Source of the DNA: Acidobacteriota bacterium
GTDB taxonomy: Bacteria; Acidobacteriota; Terriglobia; Versatilivoradales; Versatilivoraceae
DNA length: 64,000 nucleotides
Direction of reading: 5' to 3'
Assembly (NCBI GenBank): GCA_028875575.1
Contig: JAPPDF010000088.1
Location: 1 to 64,000 of the forward strand
Shown here one piece after another: positions 51,839-61,303 of the stretch. Within the stretch, counting starts at the first letter, position 1. Each line of letters begins with the position of its first letter. A program made the translations under genes and the position numbers. The notes under the pieces were generated by a model, which was given only the letters and a program-made list of their open reading frames with translations, was not told the origin of the DNA and did not search any database.

Positions 51839-52684
51839 TTGATCGAATCCGACTTCACCCTTAGCCACTTCAACCAGTTGAAGGTGCGATGCACCCTCCG
51901 CATTCGGGAGGGCAAGGGGATCGTCACTCCGGTCGTTGTGGCGCACGGGTTTCTGGGCTTCAAGGACTGGGGATTCTTCCCTTACCTGGGGCGGCGTCTG
52001 AGCGAAGCCGGATTCGCCGCCATCACCTTCAACCACGCGCTTTCGGGAATCCAGGACAATCCCTGGAAGATTGACGATCCGGAGGGATTCTCCAGGAACT
52101 CAACCACTCAGGAACTGCGGGATTGGGATCTGGTGGTGGATGCCTTGTTGCTGGGGAAGGTGCCTCTGGCCGACCGAATGCGCCTGAATGCCTTCGGAGT
52201 GATCGGACACAGTCGAGGTGGAAGCTACGCCATTCTGCTATCGCGCCAGGTGCGGCAGATAGCATCGATCGTCACCTGGGGAGCCATTGGCACCTTTGAT
52301 CGGTTCGATACCGAAACACGCCGGCGCTGGCGAAAGCAGGGATTTCTGGAGGTCCCCAGGGAGGAGCACCTAGCGCCTCTGAGAATGAGGGTGGCTGCCT
52401 TGGAGGCGCTGGAGCGCAACGATCGCCGTTTGGAGGTCCTGAACGCTGTGAGAGAATCCACCATTCCCATTATGTTTCTGCACGGCCGCCAGGACCGCCG
52501 GGTGCCGTTGTCGGAAGGTGAACGCCTGTGGCAATGTGCCGATCCCCGACTCTGCCGTTTCCATATCGTCGAAAATGCCGGCCACACCTTTCAGACCCGT
52601 CATCCTCTGACTACTCCTTCCCCGCCCCTCCTTGAAGCCGTTTCCAAGACCATCGACCGGTTCAGGAATACCCTGCCGAAGTAG
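51839..52684 (+). CDS. Alpha/beta hydrolase (dienelactone-hydrolase-like)
   Basis: A 281-residue cytosolic serine hydrolase. Nucleophile elbow GHSRGGSYA, acid Asp in LHGRQDRRVP and His in ENAGHTFQ. The opening TPVVVAHGFLGFKDWGFFPYLGRRL contains the oxyanion-hole HGF. The start is TTG 51839 with no clear alternative. The TAG stop sits next to an element-A end (GTCCGCATTTCTCACCC). Substrate unknown. Confidence 0.88.
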   Translation: MIESDFTLSHFNQLKVRCTLRIREGKGIVTPVVVAHGFLGFKDWGFFPYLGRRLSEAGFAAITFNHALSGIQDNPWKIDDPEGFSRNSTTQELRDWDLVVDALLLGKVPLADRMRLNAFGVIGHSRGGSYAILLSRQVRQIASIVTWGAIGTFDRFDTETRRRWRKQGFLEVPREEHLAPLRMRVAALEALERNDRRLEVLNAVRESTIPIMFLHGRQDRRVPLSEGERLWQCADPRLCRFHIVENAGHTFQTRHPLTTPSPPLLEAVSKTIDRFRNTLPK

Positions 52685-52703
52685 TCCGCATTTCTCACCC
52701 GGT
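52684..52703. repeat. Solo element-A end between convergent stops
   Basis: GTCCGCATTTCTCACCCGGT lies between the hydrolase stop (TAG, 52682-52684) and the Lon stop; on the minus strand it supplies the TGA of lon (CCGGGTGAGAAATGC). Confidence 0.6.
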
Positions 52704-55154
52704 CAGTGCCCATCGGCAGACGTCGTCGAAGTGGTCGGCGAAATTCACGGACAGACCCTTCCTCAAATAGTCCGGAAGTTCCTCGTAGTCCTTGCGATTG
52801 CCTTCAGGAAAAATCAAATGGCCCAGACCGGCCCGCCGCGCTGCGATCACCTTCTCTCTTACTCCACCAATCGGCAGCACTCGCCCGGTCAGCGTCAACT
52901 CGCCCGTCATGGCCATGCCCTGGCTGGCCGGTTTTTTCCGGACCAGCGAAGCCAGAGCCGTGGCCATGGTGATCCCTGCGGAGGGACCGTCTTTGGGAAT
53001 GGCACCGGCTGGAACGTGCAAGTGAACGAAGTGCCGGTCAAAAAATTCGACATCGTCCGACAGATCCGCAACTCGTGACATGATGTAGGAGTAGGCTATT
53101 TCGGAACTCTCAACCATCACTTCTCCCAGTTGTCCCGTCTGCTTGAATCCCTTGCGCCGGCTGGCCACGGCTGTTGCCTCCACCTGCAAGGTCACACCAC
53201 CCAAACTGGTCCAGGCCAAGCCTGTCACTACCCCGGGGGCGTGCGGTGCAAGTTCGTCCGCCTTGTGGATGGGTTTTCCCAGGTAGGCTTCGATATTCCT
53301 TGGCGTGACGACAATCTTTCTGTCTGAGTCCCGAGACAACTCAAGCGCAGCCTTGCGGGCAATCTTCCTGATCAGGTTTTCCAGGCTGCGCACTCCGGCC
53401 TCGCGCGCATAGCCGTCGATCATGGAGCGCAGTGCTGCCTTTCGAATACCGATTTGGGTCCGCGTCAAACCGTGGTTGCGAATCGACTTGGGAATGAGGA
53501 AGCGCCTCGCAATCTCCAGTTTCTCTTCCAGGATGTACCCTGAGAGCCGGATCACTTCCATACGATCCAAGAGCGGCGATGGAATCGTATCGGTTCGGTT
53601 TGCGGTCACCACAAACAGGACGTTGGACAGATCGAAGGGAACATCCAGATAGTGGTCGCGGAAGCTGGCGTTCTGCTCCGGATCCAGGACTTCCAGCAGG
53701 GCCGAGGCAGGGTCGCCCCGGAATGAAGCACCGATCTTGTCGACTTCGTCCAGCATGATGACCGGATTGGAGGTGCCGGCGGTCTTCAGCGCTTGAATGA
53801 ATTTCCCGGGCATCGCTCCGATATAGGTGCGGCGGTGCCCTTTGATTTCCGCCTCGTCTCTCATGCCTCCCAAGGAAAATCGGTAGAAGCGGCGCCCCAG
53901 TGCCTCGGCAATGCTCTTCCCTACGGACGTCTTGCCCACCCCAGGAGGTCCTGCCAGGCATATGATCGACCCGGAGATATCTCCCTTCATCCTGCCGACG
54001 GCTATGAATTCCAGGACTCGTTCCTTGACGTCCTCCAAACCGTAGTGGTCTCGATCCAGCACCCTTCGCGCACGGCCCAGGTCATAGGAATCGCGACTGT
54101 GCCTCCCCCAGGGAAGCACGGTAAGCCACTCCAGATAGTTCCGACTGACCATATATTCCGGAGAGGTGGTTTCCAGGATTTTCAGTTTGCCCAGTTCCTC
54201 TTCAATCGAAGTCCGGACCTCGCGTGTCAGCTTCAGCGACTGCAAACGTTCCTCGAACTTCTCGATCTCGGCCGTTTTCCCTTCCTTCTCCAGACCCAAC
54301 TCTCTCTTGATCGCCTTGAGTTGCTCCTTGAGAAAAAACTCTCTTTGCTGAGTTGAAATCTTCTCTTCAATTTGCGTGGTGATCTTTTTTTGAAGCCTGG
54401 AGAGATCCACCTCTCTTCGCAGCAGGGTCAGCACCCGATCGATCCGGTGGCGAACATCAAACGTCTCCAGAATCTTCTGCAGTTCCCGACCCTCTGCCGT
54501 TGTCAGATGAGCGGCAAGGTCAGCCAATTTCCCGGGATCCTCCAGGCTGGACCGACTCAAGAACAACTTGATGGCCTCGGATTGCAGCGGGTCCAGCTTG
54601 ACCAGTTCCTTGAGACTGGACACGATGGCCATCGAATAGGCCTTGAGCTCCAGGTTGATCGATAGTTCCGTAGCGTAGTGATAGTCCACCTGGGCAAACA
54701 GGCCCGTTTCTCCCAAATCCATCTGTCGGACAGTGAAGCGTTCCAGACAATTCACCAGCACGTGGGTGACCTCCGGCTCGACCTGGACAGCCTTGACGAT
54801 CCTGGCCGCCACACCGACCCGATGGAGATTCTCCGGCTTTTCCTCGGCTTCCGGATCCTTGAGGAGCACCAACCCCAACGTCTGATCTGAGGATTCCACC
54901 GCTTTCTTCAGCGACGCCAGAGGAACTTCTCCCGTGACCTCCAGAGGGACGGGAAGCCCCGGGAAGAATGGCCGCGGCCTCACCCCCAGGATCGGGATCC
55001 TGGAGGGCAAGAGTTTGGTGGCGAGCACCAGTCCGGAATCCTCTTGCCTGGATGGTTCGGAGTCGGCCTCTTGATCGGGGTCGGGGTACTCTCTTGGGTC
55101 GGCGCCGTTGGCGACAACGTCCTCAGGACCGGATCCTCGCTTGCCATTGCTCAT
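52695..55154 (-). CDS. lon: ATP-dependent protease Lon
   Basis: An 819-residue full-length Lon: N-terminal substrate-binding domain, coiled-coil ([20 protein letters not shown]), AAA+ domain with Walker [13 protein letters not shown] and Walker [12 protein letters not shown], and protease domain with the Ser-Lys dyad S725 (KDGPSAGIT) and K768 ([10 protein letters not shown]), 43 residues apart as in E. coli. Degrades damaged and regulatory proteins. No LonB-type membrane insert. The last codons lie in a repeat end. Confidence 0.98.
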   Translation of the reverse strand: MSNGKRGSGPEDVVANGADPREYPDPDQEADSEPSRQEDSGLVLATKLLPSRIPILGVRPRPFFPGLPVPLEVTGEVPLASLKKAVESSDQTLGLVLLKDPEAEEKPENLHRVGVAARIVKAVQVEPEVTHVLVNCLERFTVRQMDLGETGLFAQVDYHYATELSINLELKAYSMAIVSSLKELVKLDPLQSEAIKLFLSRSSLEDPGKLADLAAHLTTAEGRELQKILETFDVRHRIDRVLTLLRREVDLSRLQKKITTQIEEKISTQQREFFLKEQLKAIKRELGLEKEGKTAEIEKFEERLQSLKLTREVRTSIEEELGKLKILETTSPEYMVSRNYLEWLTVLPWGRHSRDSYDLGRARRVLDRDHYGLEDVKERVLEFIAVGRMKGDISGSIICLAGPPGVGKTSVGKSIAEALGRRFYRFSLGGMRDEAEIKGHRRTYIGAMPGKFIQALKTAGTSNPVIMLDEVDKIGASFRGDPASALLEVLDPEQNASFRDHYLDVPFDLSNVLFVVTANRTDTIPSPLLDRMEVIRLSGYILEEKLEIARRFLIPKSIRNHGLTRTQIGIRKAALRSMIDGYAREAGVRSLENLIRKIARKAALELSRDSDRKIVVTPRNIEAYLGKPIHKADELAPHAPGVVTGLAWTSLGGVTLQVEATAVASRRKGFKQTGQLGEVMVESSEIAYSYIMSRVADLSDDVEFFDRHFVHLHVPAGAIPKDGPSAGITMATALASLVRKKPASQGMAMTGELTLTGRVLPIGGVREKVIAARRAGLGHLIFPEGNRKDYEELPDYLRKGLSVNFADHFDDVCRWALTG

Positions 55155-55944
55155 CGACTTCCTCCGCGCCTCAGTTCCAGGATTGCCAAGCCCGCTCCGG
55201 AACCGGCGACAATTCTCATCTTAGCAAGAAGTCCCTGGCTTGGTGCCCGTTCGTGGTTCTTCGTACACCTTCTTGGATTTCTTTTTTCCTTCATTGCTTG
55301 TTCGATTGAAGCCCATCCTGGCTAGAATACTGAACTGAAACAGTGCCGCGGTGCCGGGAAACCGGTTCAAAGCCAAGTATGAGTCGATGGTTAACATGGA
55401 TGGACAGGATTATTGGGCGAGAGTTACCACCCTCTTGAGTTCAACGATAGCCCATGCGTCAACAAGCACTCCAAGCCCCCCCTCCAAACTCATGGAACAG
55501 CTCAAACACGAACCCGATCATGGAGCGAGCCCGCTCCCTGTGACGTAGCCTCTAGTCCTGACTATCCTGTGAATCCATGTTCAACAAATTGACATAGGAG
55601 CCTTTAGCAAAATTCGGTAGCGGGACGTTTAATGGGAATGGCCACAAAAGGCACAAAAATATTGGTTGTGACTATTGTGCTTTTTGTGGTTAGACAGCAT
55701 TTTTCTCCGGGTCGCACCCAATATTGAATAAGGTAGAACCTCAGGTTTGCCGGCAAGATGACCTGCCCCACTGCGAATTTTGCAAAAAGCTCATAGAAAA
55801 CCGGATTGAGGGAACATGTTCCTTGTTCCCAATTGGCCGTGAAGGTTTAGTGCTTCACTCTCGAATGAACCGCCCGGCAGGGCGGGCGATTGACTCTTTC
55901 GAGGCAGCAGCAAACGGAGCCGCGATGCAACACAGTTCTCGCTC
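55155..55944. other. Repeat-dominated intergenic region upstream of NhaC-type gene
   Basis: No gene. It contains the composite repeat copy B (55357-55792) and, near 55236-55290, a segment (TTGGTGCCCGTTCGTGGTTC) resembling one at about 31850. The remaining 150 bp before the antiporter show no clear promoter. Confidence 0.6.
55357..55792. repeat. Composite intergenic repeat unit, copy B
   Basis: Same order as 15029-15411: a lead segment (GAAACCGGTTCAAAGCCAAG), a GxxExxY remnant about 55397-55583 (minus strand MIGFVFELFHEFGGG ... GAIVELKRVVTLAQ, stops interrupt it), and a complete element B at 55598-55792 whose ends are GAGCCTTTAGCAAAATTCGG and CGAATTTTGCAAAAAGCTC. Confidence 0.75.
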
Positions 55945-57507
55945 ATGAGCACCGATTCCCCTTTGACCGCAGGGCCGGAATCAATGCTACCGGCAGTGCT
56001 GGCGATCTCGGTAGCTCTTCTCACCCGCAAAATCTTCCTTGGATTGGGAATCGGTGTGGTCGCGGGCGCCCTTGTGGCTCAGGGAGGCGATCCTGGCGGC
56101 TCCTTGGCAGCGATCTACCGCTATCTCTTTTCCGCCGTTTTCGACCAGAGTCATGCCGCCATCGTCATCTTCTCTTTTCTGGTCGCCGCCACGGCCAACA
56201 TCCTCACCGACAGCGGCGCTGTCACGGCATTGATTCTTCGAATGGGAAACCTGAGCGGCCGGCGCCGGAGTCTGATGGGAACAAGCTGGTTGGCCGGATT
56301 GGTCGTTTTTTTCGACGACTACGCCAACTGTCTGATTGTCGGAAAGTCGTTTGCCCCAATTTACGATCGCTGCAGTATTTCTCGTGAGAAACTGGCCTAC
56401 ATTGTCGATTCCACCGCTGCTCCCATCGCCTCGATTGCGGTAATTTCCACCTGGATCGGTTTCGAGCTGGACCTCATCGACAAGGCCTTGAAAGGCTTGC
56501 AGGCGCCGGGCTCCGCATTCTCTGTCTTTCTGCAGTCCATCCCTTTTCGCTTTTACAGCATTTTCACCCTGGCTTTTGTAGCCTGTATTGCCTTTACCGG
56601 CAGAGACTTCGGGCCGATGGCCCGGGTGGAACTCGAGGCTGCCCGACGACCGCAATCCCAAAGGGATCTGCAAGAGCCCACTCCGGATCCAGGGTTGGCC
56701 TGGCTTGCCTTGACCACCATCGGCCTGCTGGTCCTGTTGACTGTCGCCACGCTGGTTCTCAGTGGCTGGTCTCGTACGGTCAGCGCCGGCGGATCGGTCA
56801 CCGTTCTGGAGATCGTCGGAAACTCGGATCCCTTTCAAGCCATCCTGGTAGGCTCGACTGCCGCCTTCGTTTTTGCCACCCTTTCCTCCCTCAAACTGAA
56901 ATTACACTCCTTGCACCGTCTACTCCGGTCCGTCGGGGGCGGATTTCGTTCAATCCTGGGAGCACTGACTGTTCTCTATCTGGCCTGGACGCTGGGCAAT
57001 GCACTTGAGGAAGCCGGAACGGCCACCTATTTTTCCTCACTGCTGCAGGCCACCGTGCCTGCCTGGATACTGCCCAGCCTGTCCTTTCTGCTGGCGACCG
57101 GCACGAGCTTCTCAACAGGATCCTCATTCGGCACCATGGGGATCCTGATCCCCATCATCCTCCCTCTGGGGGTCGCCCTGGGTCCAGGCAACGATGGTAT
57201 CGTCCTCTACGCAGCCACCGGATCCGTCCTTGCCGGTGCCTCCCTGGGAGACCACATGTCGCCTCTGTCCGATACCACGGTTTTGTCAGCCGCGGGCGCC
57301 GGGGTCGGCGTGGTCAGCCACACCCGGACCCAACTACCTTATGCCTGCACCGTGGGGGCGGTGGCTCTGCTCTTGGGTTACCTTCCGGTGGGTTTGGGGG
57401 TATCCCCCTGGGTACTGATTCCATGCGGAGTGGCAGCTTGTCTGCTGGTCATTCGACTCCTGGGCCGGCCCCTCCCGTCTAAACCCGTTCCAGGCCTGCA
57501 TACTTGA
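55945..57507 (+). CDS. NhaC-family Na+/H+ antiporter
   Basis: A 520-residue membrane protein with about 11-12 hydrophobic segments. NhaC-type motifs: FFDDYANCLIVGKSFAPIYDR (conserved charged core), STAAPIASIAVISTWIGFEL, ATGTSFSTGSSFGTMGILIPI and GSVLAGASLGDHMSPLSDTTVLSAAGAG. Would exchange cytoplasmic Na+ for protons or carry a related solute. ATG 55945 has no obvious RBS. The 3' end overlaps the helicase gene by 29 bp. Confidence 0.93.
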   Translation: MSTDSPLTAGPESMLPAVLAISVALLTRKIFLGLGIGVVAGALVAQGGDPGGSLAAIYRYLFSAVFDQSHAAIVIFSFLVAATANILTDSGAVTALILRMGNLSGRRRSLMGTSWLAGLVVFFDDYANCLIVGKSFAPIYDRCSISREKLAYIVDSTAAPIASIAVISTWIGFELDLIDKALKGLQAPGSAFSVFLQSIPFRFYSIFTLAFVACIAFTGRDFGPMARVELEAARRPQSQRDLQEPTPDPGLAWLALTTIGLLVLLTVATLVLSGWSRTVSAGGSVTVLEIVGNSDPFQAILVGSTAAFVFATLSSLKLKLHSLHRLLRSVGGGFRSILGALTVLYLAWTLGNALEEAGTATYFSSLLQATVPAWILPSLSFLLATGTSFSTGSSFGTMGILIPIILPLGVALGPGNDGIVLYAATGSVLAGASLGDHMSPLSDTTVLSAAGAGVGVVSHTRTQLPYACTVGAVALLLGYLPVGLGVSPWVLIPCGVAACLLVIRLLGRPLPSKPVPGLHT

Positions 57508-59689
57508 CCAGGAGCTTCTTTAAGCCGTGGCGGGGAAAGAGCACGGTAAGCTTGCAGTCATCTCCCTCGCCCTGGCAACGGATCACATTGCCGATGCCAT
57601 ACTTTCGGTGGCGAACCGTCTGGCCCTGCTTGAAGCGGCCGACTTCAATCGCCGTTTTCCGTGGAGCCAGGTCGATGCGCTTACCTCGCTGCTTGTAGAA
57701 TTGCCGAATGCTCTCGGCGTCGTTGTAGGTAGGTCCGTCATAGCTCTTCCTGACAGACCTGGGCGCTCCCCAGGCCTTCTGCAGGAGATCGGCGGGGATT
57801 TCGGAGATGAAACAGGATGGCTCCGTCGGGTTGAAACTCTCGCCTCCCAGGAAACGCCGATTCTTGGCCCGGGTCAACAGAAGCTTCCGTCGAGCCCGGG
57901 TCAGAGCGACGTAACAGAGCCGGCGTTCTTCCTCAAGCCCATCCTGACTCAACAGCGAGCGGCTATGAGGGAAGAGGTCTTCCTCCAGTCCAGCCAGGCA
58001 AACCAGCGGGAACTCCAATCCCTTGGCGCTATGAATGGTCATCAACGTCACCCTGGCCTGCTCATCGAAGTCGTCGGTATCTGAGAACAGGGCGGCATGG
58101 TCCAGGAATTCCCGCAGGTTTTCGCCTCTATTCTGGCTGTCCCGCGCTGCAATCACCAGTTCCTGCAGGTTGTCCAAACGGGAACGGGCCTCCTCGGTGT
58201 CTTCATCCTGAAGCCACTGGCGATAACCGGAGCGATCCAGAATGGTCTGGATCAACTCGGAATGGGCCTCGGTCACCAACTCGCTTCGGAATTGCTGCAC
58301 TTGCTTGCAAAAAGGAGTCAACGCCCTCAGGGCCCTGGCAGGCCAGTTTTTCTTTTCCACCGCCTGCTCCACCACCTCCCAGAGAGAGAGATTGGAATCC
58401 CGGGACTCCTTTTCCAAGGCGTCTACGGTTACCCTGCCGATGCCGCGCGGTGGAGTATTGATCACCCGCATCAGGCTGACGCGGTCGTGCGGATTCAGGG
58501 TCAGATTGAGGTAGGCCAACAGATCCTTGATTTCCGCTCTCTCATAAAAACTGAATCCTCCCACCATCGAATACTTGACACCGAAACGCCGGCAGGCCTC
58601 TTCAAAATAGCGCGACTGGAAGTTGGTCCGGTAGAGTACAGCCATCGGCTCATTGCGTTCGGACCGCTGGTGAGCAAGGATCTGCTGAACGACAAACAGC
58701 GCCTCGGCCTCCGGATCCTCCGCTTCGTAATACCCGATCAAGTCTCCGGCAACCTGATCTGTCCAGAGGTTCTTTCCCTTGCGAGTCCGATTGTGAGCAA
58801 CCAGGGAGCTGGCGGCGGCCAGGATAGTCTTGGTGGAACGGTAGTTTTGCTCCAGCTTGATCACCTGGGTCGCAGGATAGTCCTTCTCGAAGCTCAAGAT
58901 GTTCTGGATGTCGGCTCCGCGCCAGCTATAGATGGACTGATCCTCATCTCCCACCACACAGATATTCTGACGGGATTGGGTCAACAGTCGGATCAGCTCA
59001 TATTGGGGTCGATTGGTGTCCTGGTACTCATCCACCATCAGGTAGGCAAAGCGTTCATTGAGACCCAGCCTGACGGCCTCCTGGCTCCGAAGCAACTCCA
59101 CCGTTTTCAACAGCAGGTCATCGAAGTCCAGCGCGTTGGCTTTCCGCAACTTGTTCTGGTAGAGATCGAAGACCAGCGACAACCGCTCGCCCTTGGGGTC
59201 GTAGGCCTGGGAGTACAGTTCCTCGGGACTCCGGCCGCGGTTCTTGGACTCGGAGATTCGGGAAAGGGCCCATCGAGGAGAAAGAGACTGGTCGGTCAAC
59301 TGCAATTCCTTGAGGCAATCCTTGACCAAAGTCAACTGGTCTGACTGATCGTAAATCGAAAAGTCGCTCCCGTAGCCCAAGGAGGCGATGTTCGGACGCA
59401 GGACCCGTACACAGAAGGAGTGAAAGGTGGAGATGTGGGGGTTGGCCCCACGCCCGCGACGCAACAGCCCTCGTACGCGGACCCTCATTTGCTCCGCGGC
59501 CTTGTTGGTGAAGGTCACCGCCAGAATTTGATCGGCACGGACCTTCTTGTTTTCAATCAGATGCGCAATTCGGTAGGTGATGACGCGTGTCTTGCCGCTT
59601 CCGGCTCCCGCCAGGATCAGCAGGGGGCCTTCGATCGTTTCGACGGCCCGCAATTGCTCAGGGTTGAGCTGTTTTTCCAGTCGCAGCAT
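57479..59689 (-). CDS. pcrA: ATP-dependent DNA helicase PcrA/UvrD
   Basis: A 736-residue SF1A 3'-5' helicase. Walker A LAGAGSGKTRVITYR (27-41), motif II VDEYQDTNRPQYEL, motif III GDEDQSIYSWRGAD, motif V/VI LMTIHSAKGLEFPLVCLAG and EERRLCYVALTRARRKL. The C-terminal small beta domain (VRHRKYGIGNVIRCQGEG) is of the PcrA type that contacts RNA polymerase. Functions in nucleotide excision and replication-fork repair. Confidence 0.97.
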   Translation of the reverse strand: MLRLEKQLNPEQLRAVETIEGPLLILAGAGSGKTRVITYRIAHLIENKKVRADQILAVTFTNKAAEQMRVRVRGLLRRGRGANPHISTFHSFCVRVLRPNIASLGYGSDFSIYDQSDQLTLVKDCLKELQLTDQSLSPRWALSRISESKNRGRSPEELYSQAYDPKGERLSLVFDLYQNKLRKANALDFDDLLLKTVELLRSQEAVRLGLNERFAYLMVDEYQDTNRPQYELIRLLTQSRQNICVVGDEDQSIYSWRGADIQNILSFEKDYPATQVIKLEQNYRSTKTILAAASSLVAHNRTRKGKNLWTDQVAGDLIGYYEAEDPEAEALFVVQQILAHQRSERNEPMAVLYRTNFQSRYFEEACRRFGVKYSMVGGFSFYERAEIKDLLAYLNLTLNPHDRVSLMRVINTPPRGIGRVTVDALEKESRDSNLSLWEVVEQAVEKKNWPARALRALTPFCKQVQQFRSELVTEAHSELIQTILDRSGYRQWLQDEDTEEARSRLDNLQELVIAARDSQNRGENLREFLDHAALFSDTDDFDEQARVTLMTIHSAKGLEFPLVCLAGLEEDLFPHSRSLLSQDGLEEERRLCYVALTRARRKLLLTRAKNRRFLGGESFNPTEPSCFISEIPADLLQKAWGAPRSVRKSYDGPTYNDAESIRQFYKQRGKRIDLAPRKTAIEVGRFKQGQTVRHRKYGIGNVIRCQGEGDDCKLTVLFPRHGLKKLLVKYAGLERV

Positions 59690-59845
59690 GGAACAATGGG
59701 ATGGGAACTCTCAAACACCGGGTAAAGGAGGGAGCGGCTCGACCAGCGGAAGGACGGTGCCGCCGAAGACCCAACCTCATTGTAGAAACCGGCCGATCAA
59801 AAATCAATTTCGCTTTCTCAGTCCGGCTCGGTCGTCCGACGGAGA

Positions 59846-61303
59846 CTACTTTTGCCAGAAGGCAGGGGTGAAGATGACGAGCACCGTGTAGAACTCCAGG
59901 CGCCCGGCCAGCATGCAGAAACTCAGAACCCACTTGGCGAACGCCGGCAGCCCCCCATAACCCTCGACCGGCCCCACGTTCCCCAACCCGGGACCGATGT
60001 TGAACATGGCTGCGGCCACGGCGGCGATGCTGGTAAATACATCCACGCCGGAAGCCGCCAGCAGGATGCAACCCAGAAAGTTGACCAGAAAGGACAGATA
60101 GACCAGATTCAGAAGGCTGCGGACAGCCGATTCCGGAATAACCCCTTTGCCCACACGGACCGCAAACACGCCACGGCGCTCGACCATGCGTTCGAATTCG
60201 CGAACCACCACCTTGTAGAGCAAAACCATCCGAGAAGTCTTCAGTCCTCCTGAAGTCGATCCGGTACATCCACCCATAAACATGAGCGCCAGCAGGATCA
60301 GCTGCGGCAGAGGCAGCCATTGGGCAAAATCGTCCGTGGTAAAGCCAGTGGTAGTGGTGATGGCTGTCACCTGGAAAAGGGCTCTCCTGAGGGCCATTGC
60401 CGGAGCATAACCACTCTTCAAAGCCAGGATGGCAGCGATCACGAGGCTGGACGCGATCACTATGAATAGCAACGTCCTTAGCTCGAAATCGGAAATAAAT
60501 CGCTTGGGACGATGTTCCACCCAAAGACGGTAGTGCAGAGTAAAGTTGATGCTTCCCAACAACATGAAGACGACGATAATGCATTCAATCAGGGGACTGT
60601 CGAACGCCCCGACGCTGGCGGTTCGGGTCGAAAATCCTCCCGTGGCCACCGTGGAGAAGGAATGGCACAAGGCATCGAAAGAACCCATCCCCGCCCAGCG
60701 GAGCGCCACGTACTCTGCCAGGGTCAAGAAAACATAGATCTTCCAAAGCGCCTGTGCCGTATGAGCAATCCGAGGCTTGAGCTTTTCCGATCTTGCCCCG
60801 GAGAACTCGGCTCGGTACAACGCCATTCCACCCATGCCGAGCAGGGGCAGAATGGCAATCCCGAGCAGGACAATGCCCATGCCTCCCAGCCAGTGGGAGA
60901 AGCACCTCCAGAATTGCAGGTCCCTGGGGAGGCTCTCAATATCGCTGAGAATGGTTGCGCCACTCGCCGTAAACCCGGAGGTGGCTTCAAAGAAAGCGTC
61001 GGTGAAACTGGAGAAATAGGCAGGAGAGAAATAGAAGGGCAGAGCGCCGAAAACGCTCACCGCTAGCCATATGGAAAAAACCAGCAGCAACCCTTCCCGT
61101 CGGTTCAAGTCCGTGGAGGGGCGAGGAAGACTGAAAAAGAGGGCGCTGCCGATTCCGATGGTGATCGCGGCGGCATAGGCCAGCGGAGCCGGACCGCCAT
61201 GACTCCAAAGGCTGAAAGCCAGTGGAACCAGCAGGGTGGCGCCGAGAGCCAGCAGGAACTGGCCCAGGATATAACCGAGGGCAGCGGGCCGTATCACACC
61301 CAT
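59846..61303 (-). CDS. trkH: Trk-type potassium transporter membrane subunit
   Basis: A 485-residue multipass channel. K+ selectivity-filter-like P loops: SGFTASGATILSD, TVATGGFSTR, TTTTGFTTDDFAQW and GGCTGSTSGGLKTSR. Works with cytosolic TrkA. Its start overlaps the end of trkA by 10 bp, so the two are coupled in one operon. Confidence 0.96.
   Translation of the reverse strand: MGVIRPAALGYILGQFLLALGATLLVPLAFSLWSHGGPAPLAYAAAITIGIGSALFFSLPRPSTDLNRREGLLLVFSIWLAVSVFGALPFYFSPAYFSSFTDAFFEATSGFTASGATILSDIESLPRDLQFWRCFSHWLGGMGIVLLGIAILPLLGMGGMALYRAEFSGARSEKLKPRIAHTAQALWKIYVFLTLAEYVALRWAGMGSFDALCHSFSTVATGGFSTRTASVGAFDSPLIECIIVVFMLLGSINFTLHYRLWVEHRPKRFISDFELRTLLFIVIASSLVIAAILALKSGYAPAMALRRALFQVTAITTTTGFTTDDFAQWLPLPQLILLALMFMGGCTGSTSGGLKTSRMVLLYKVVVREFERMVERRGVFAVRVGKGVIPESAVRSLLNLVYLSFLVNFLGCILLAASGVDVFTSIAAVAAAMFNIGPGLGNVGPVEGYGGLPAFAKWVLSFCMLAGRLEFYTVLVIFTPAFWQK

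Noticed and set aside
58097-59344. 415-codon antisense open frame in the helicase gene
   Set aside because: Shadow of pcrA; no motif or RBS of its own.
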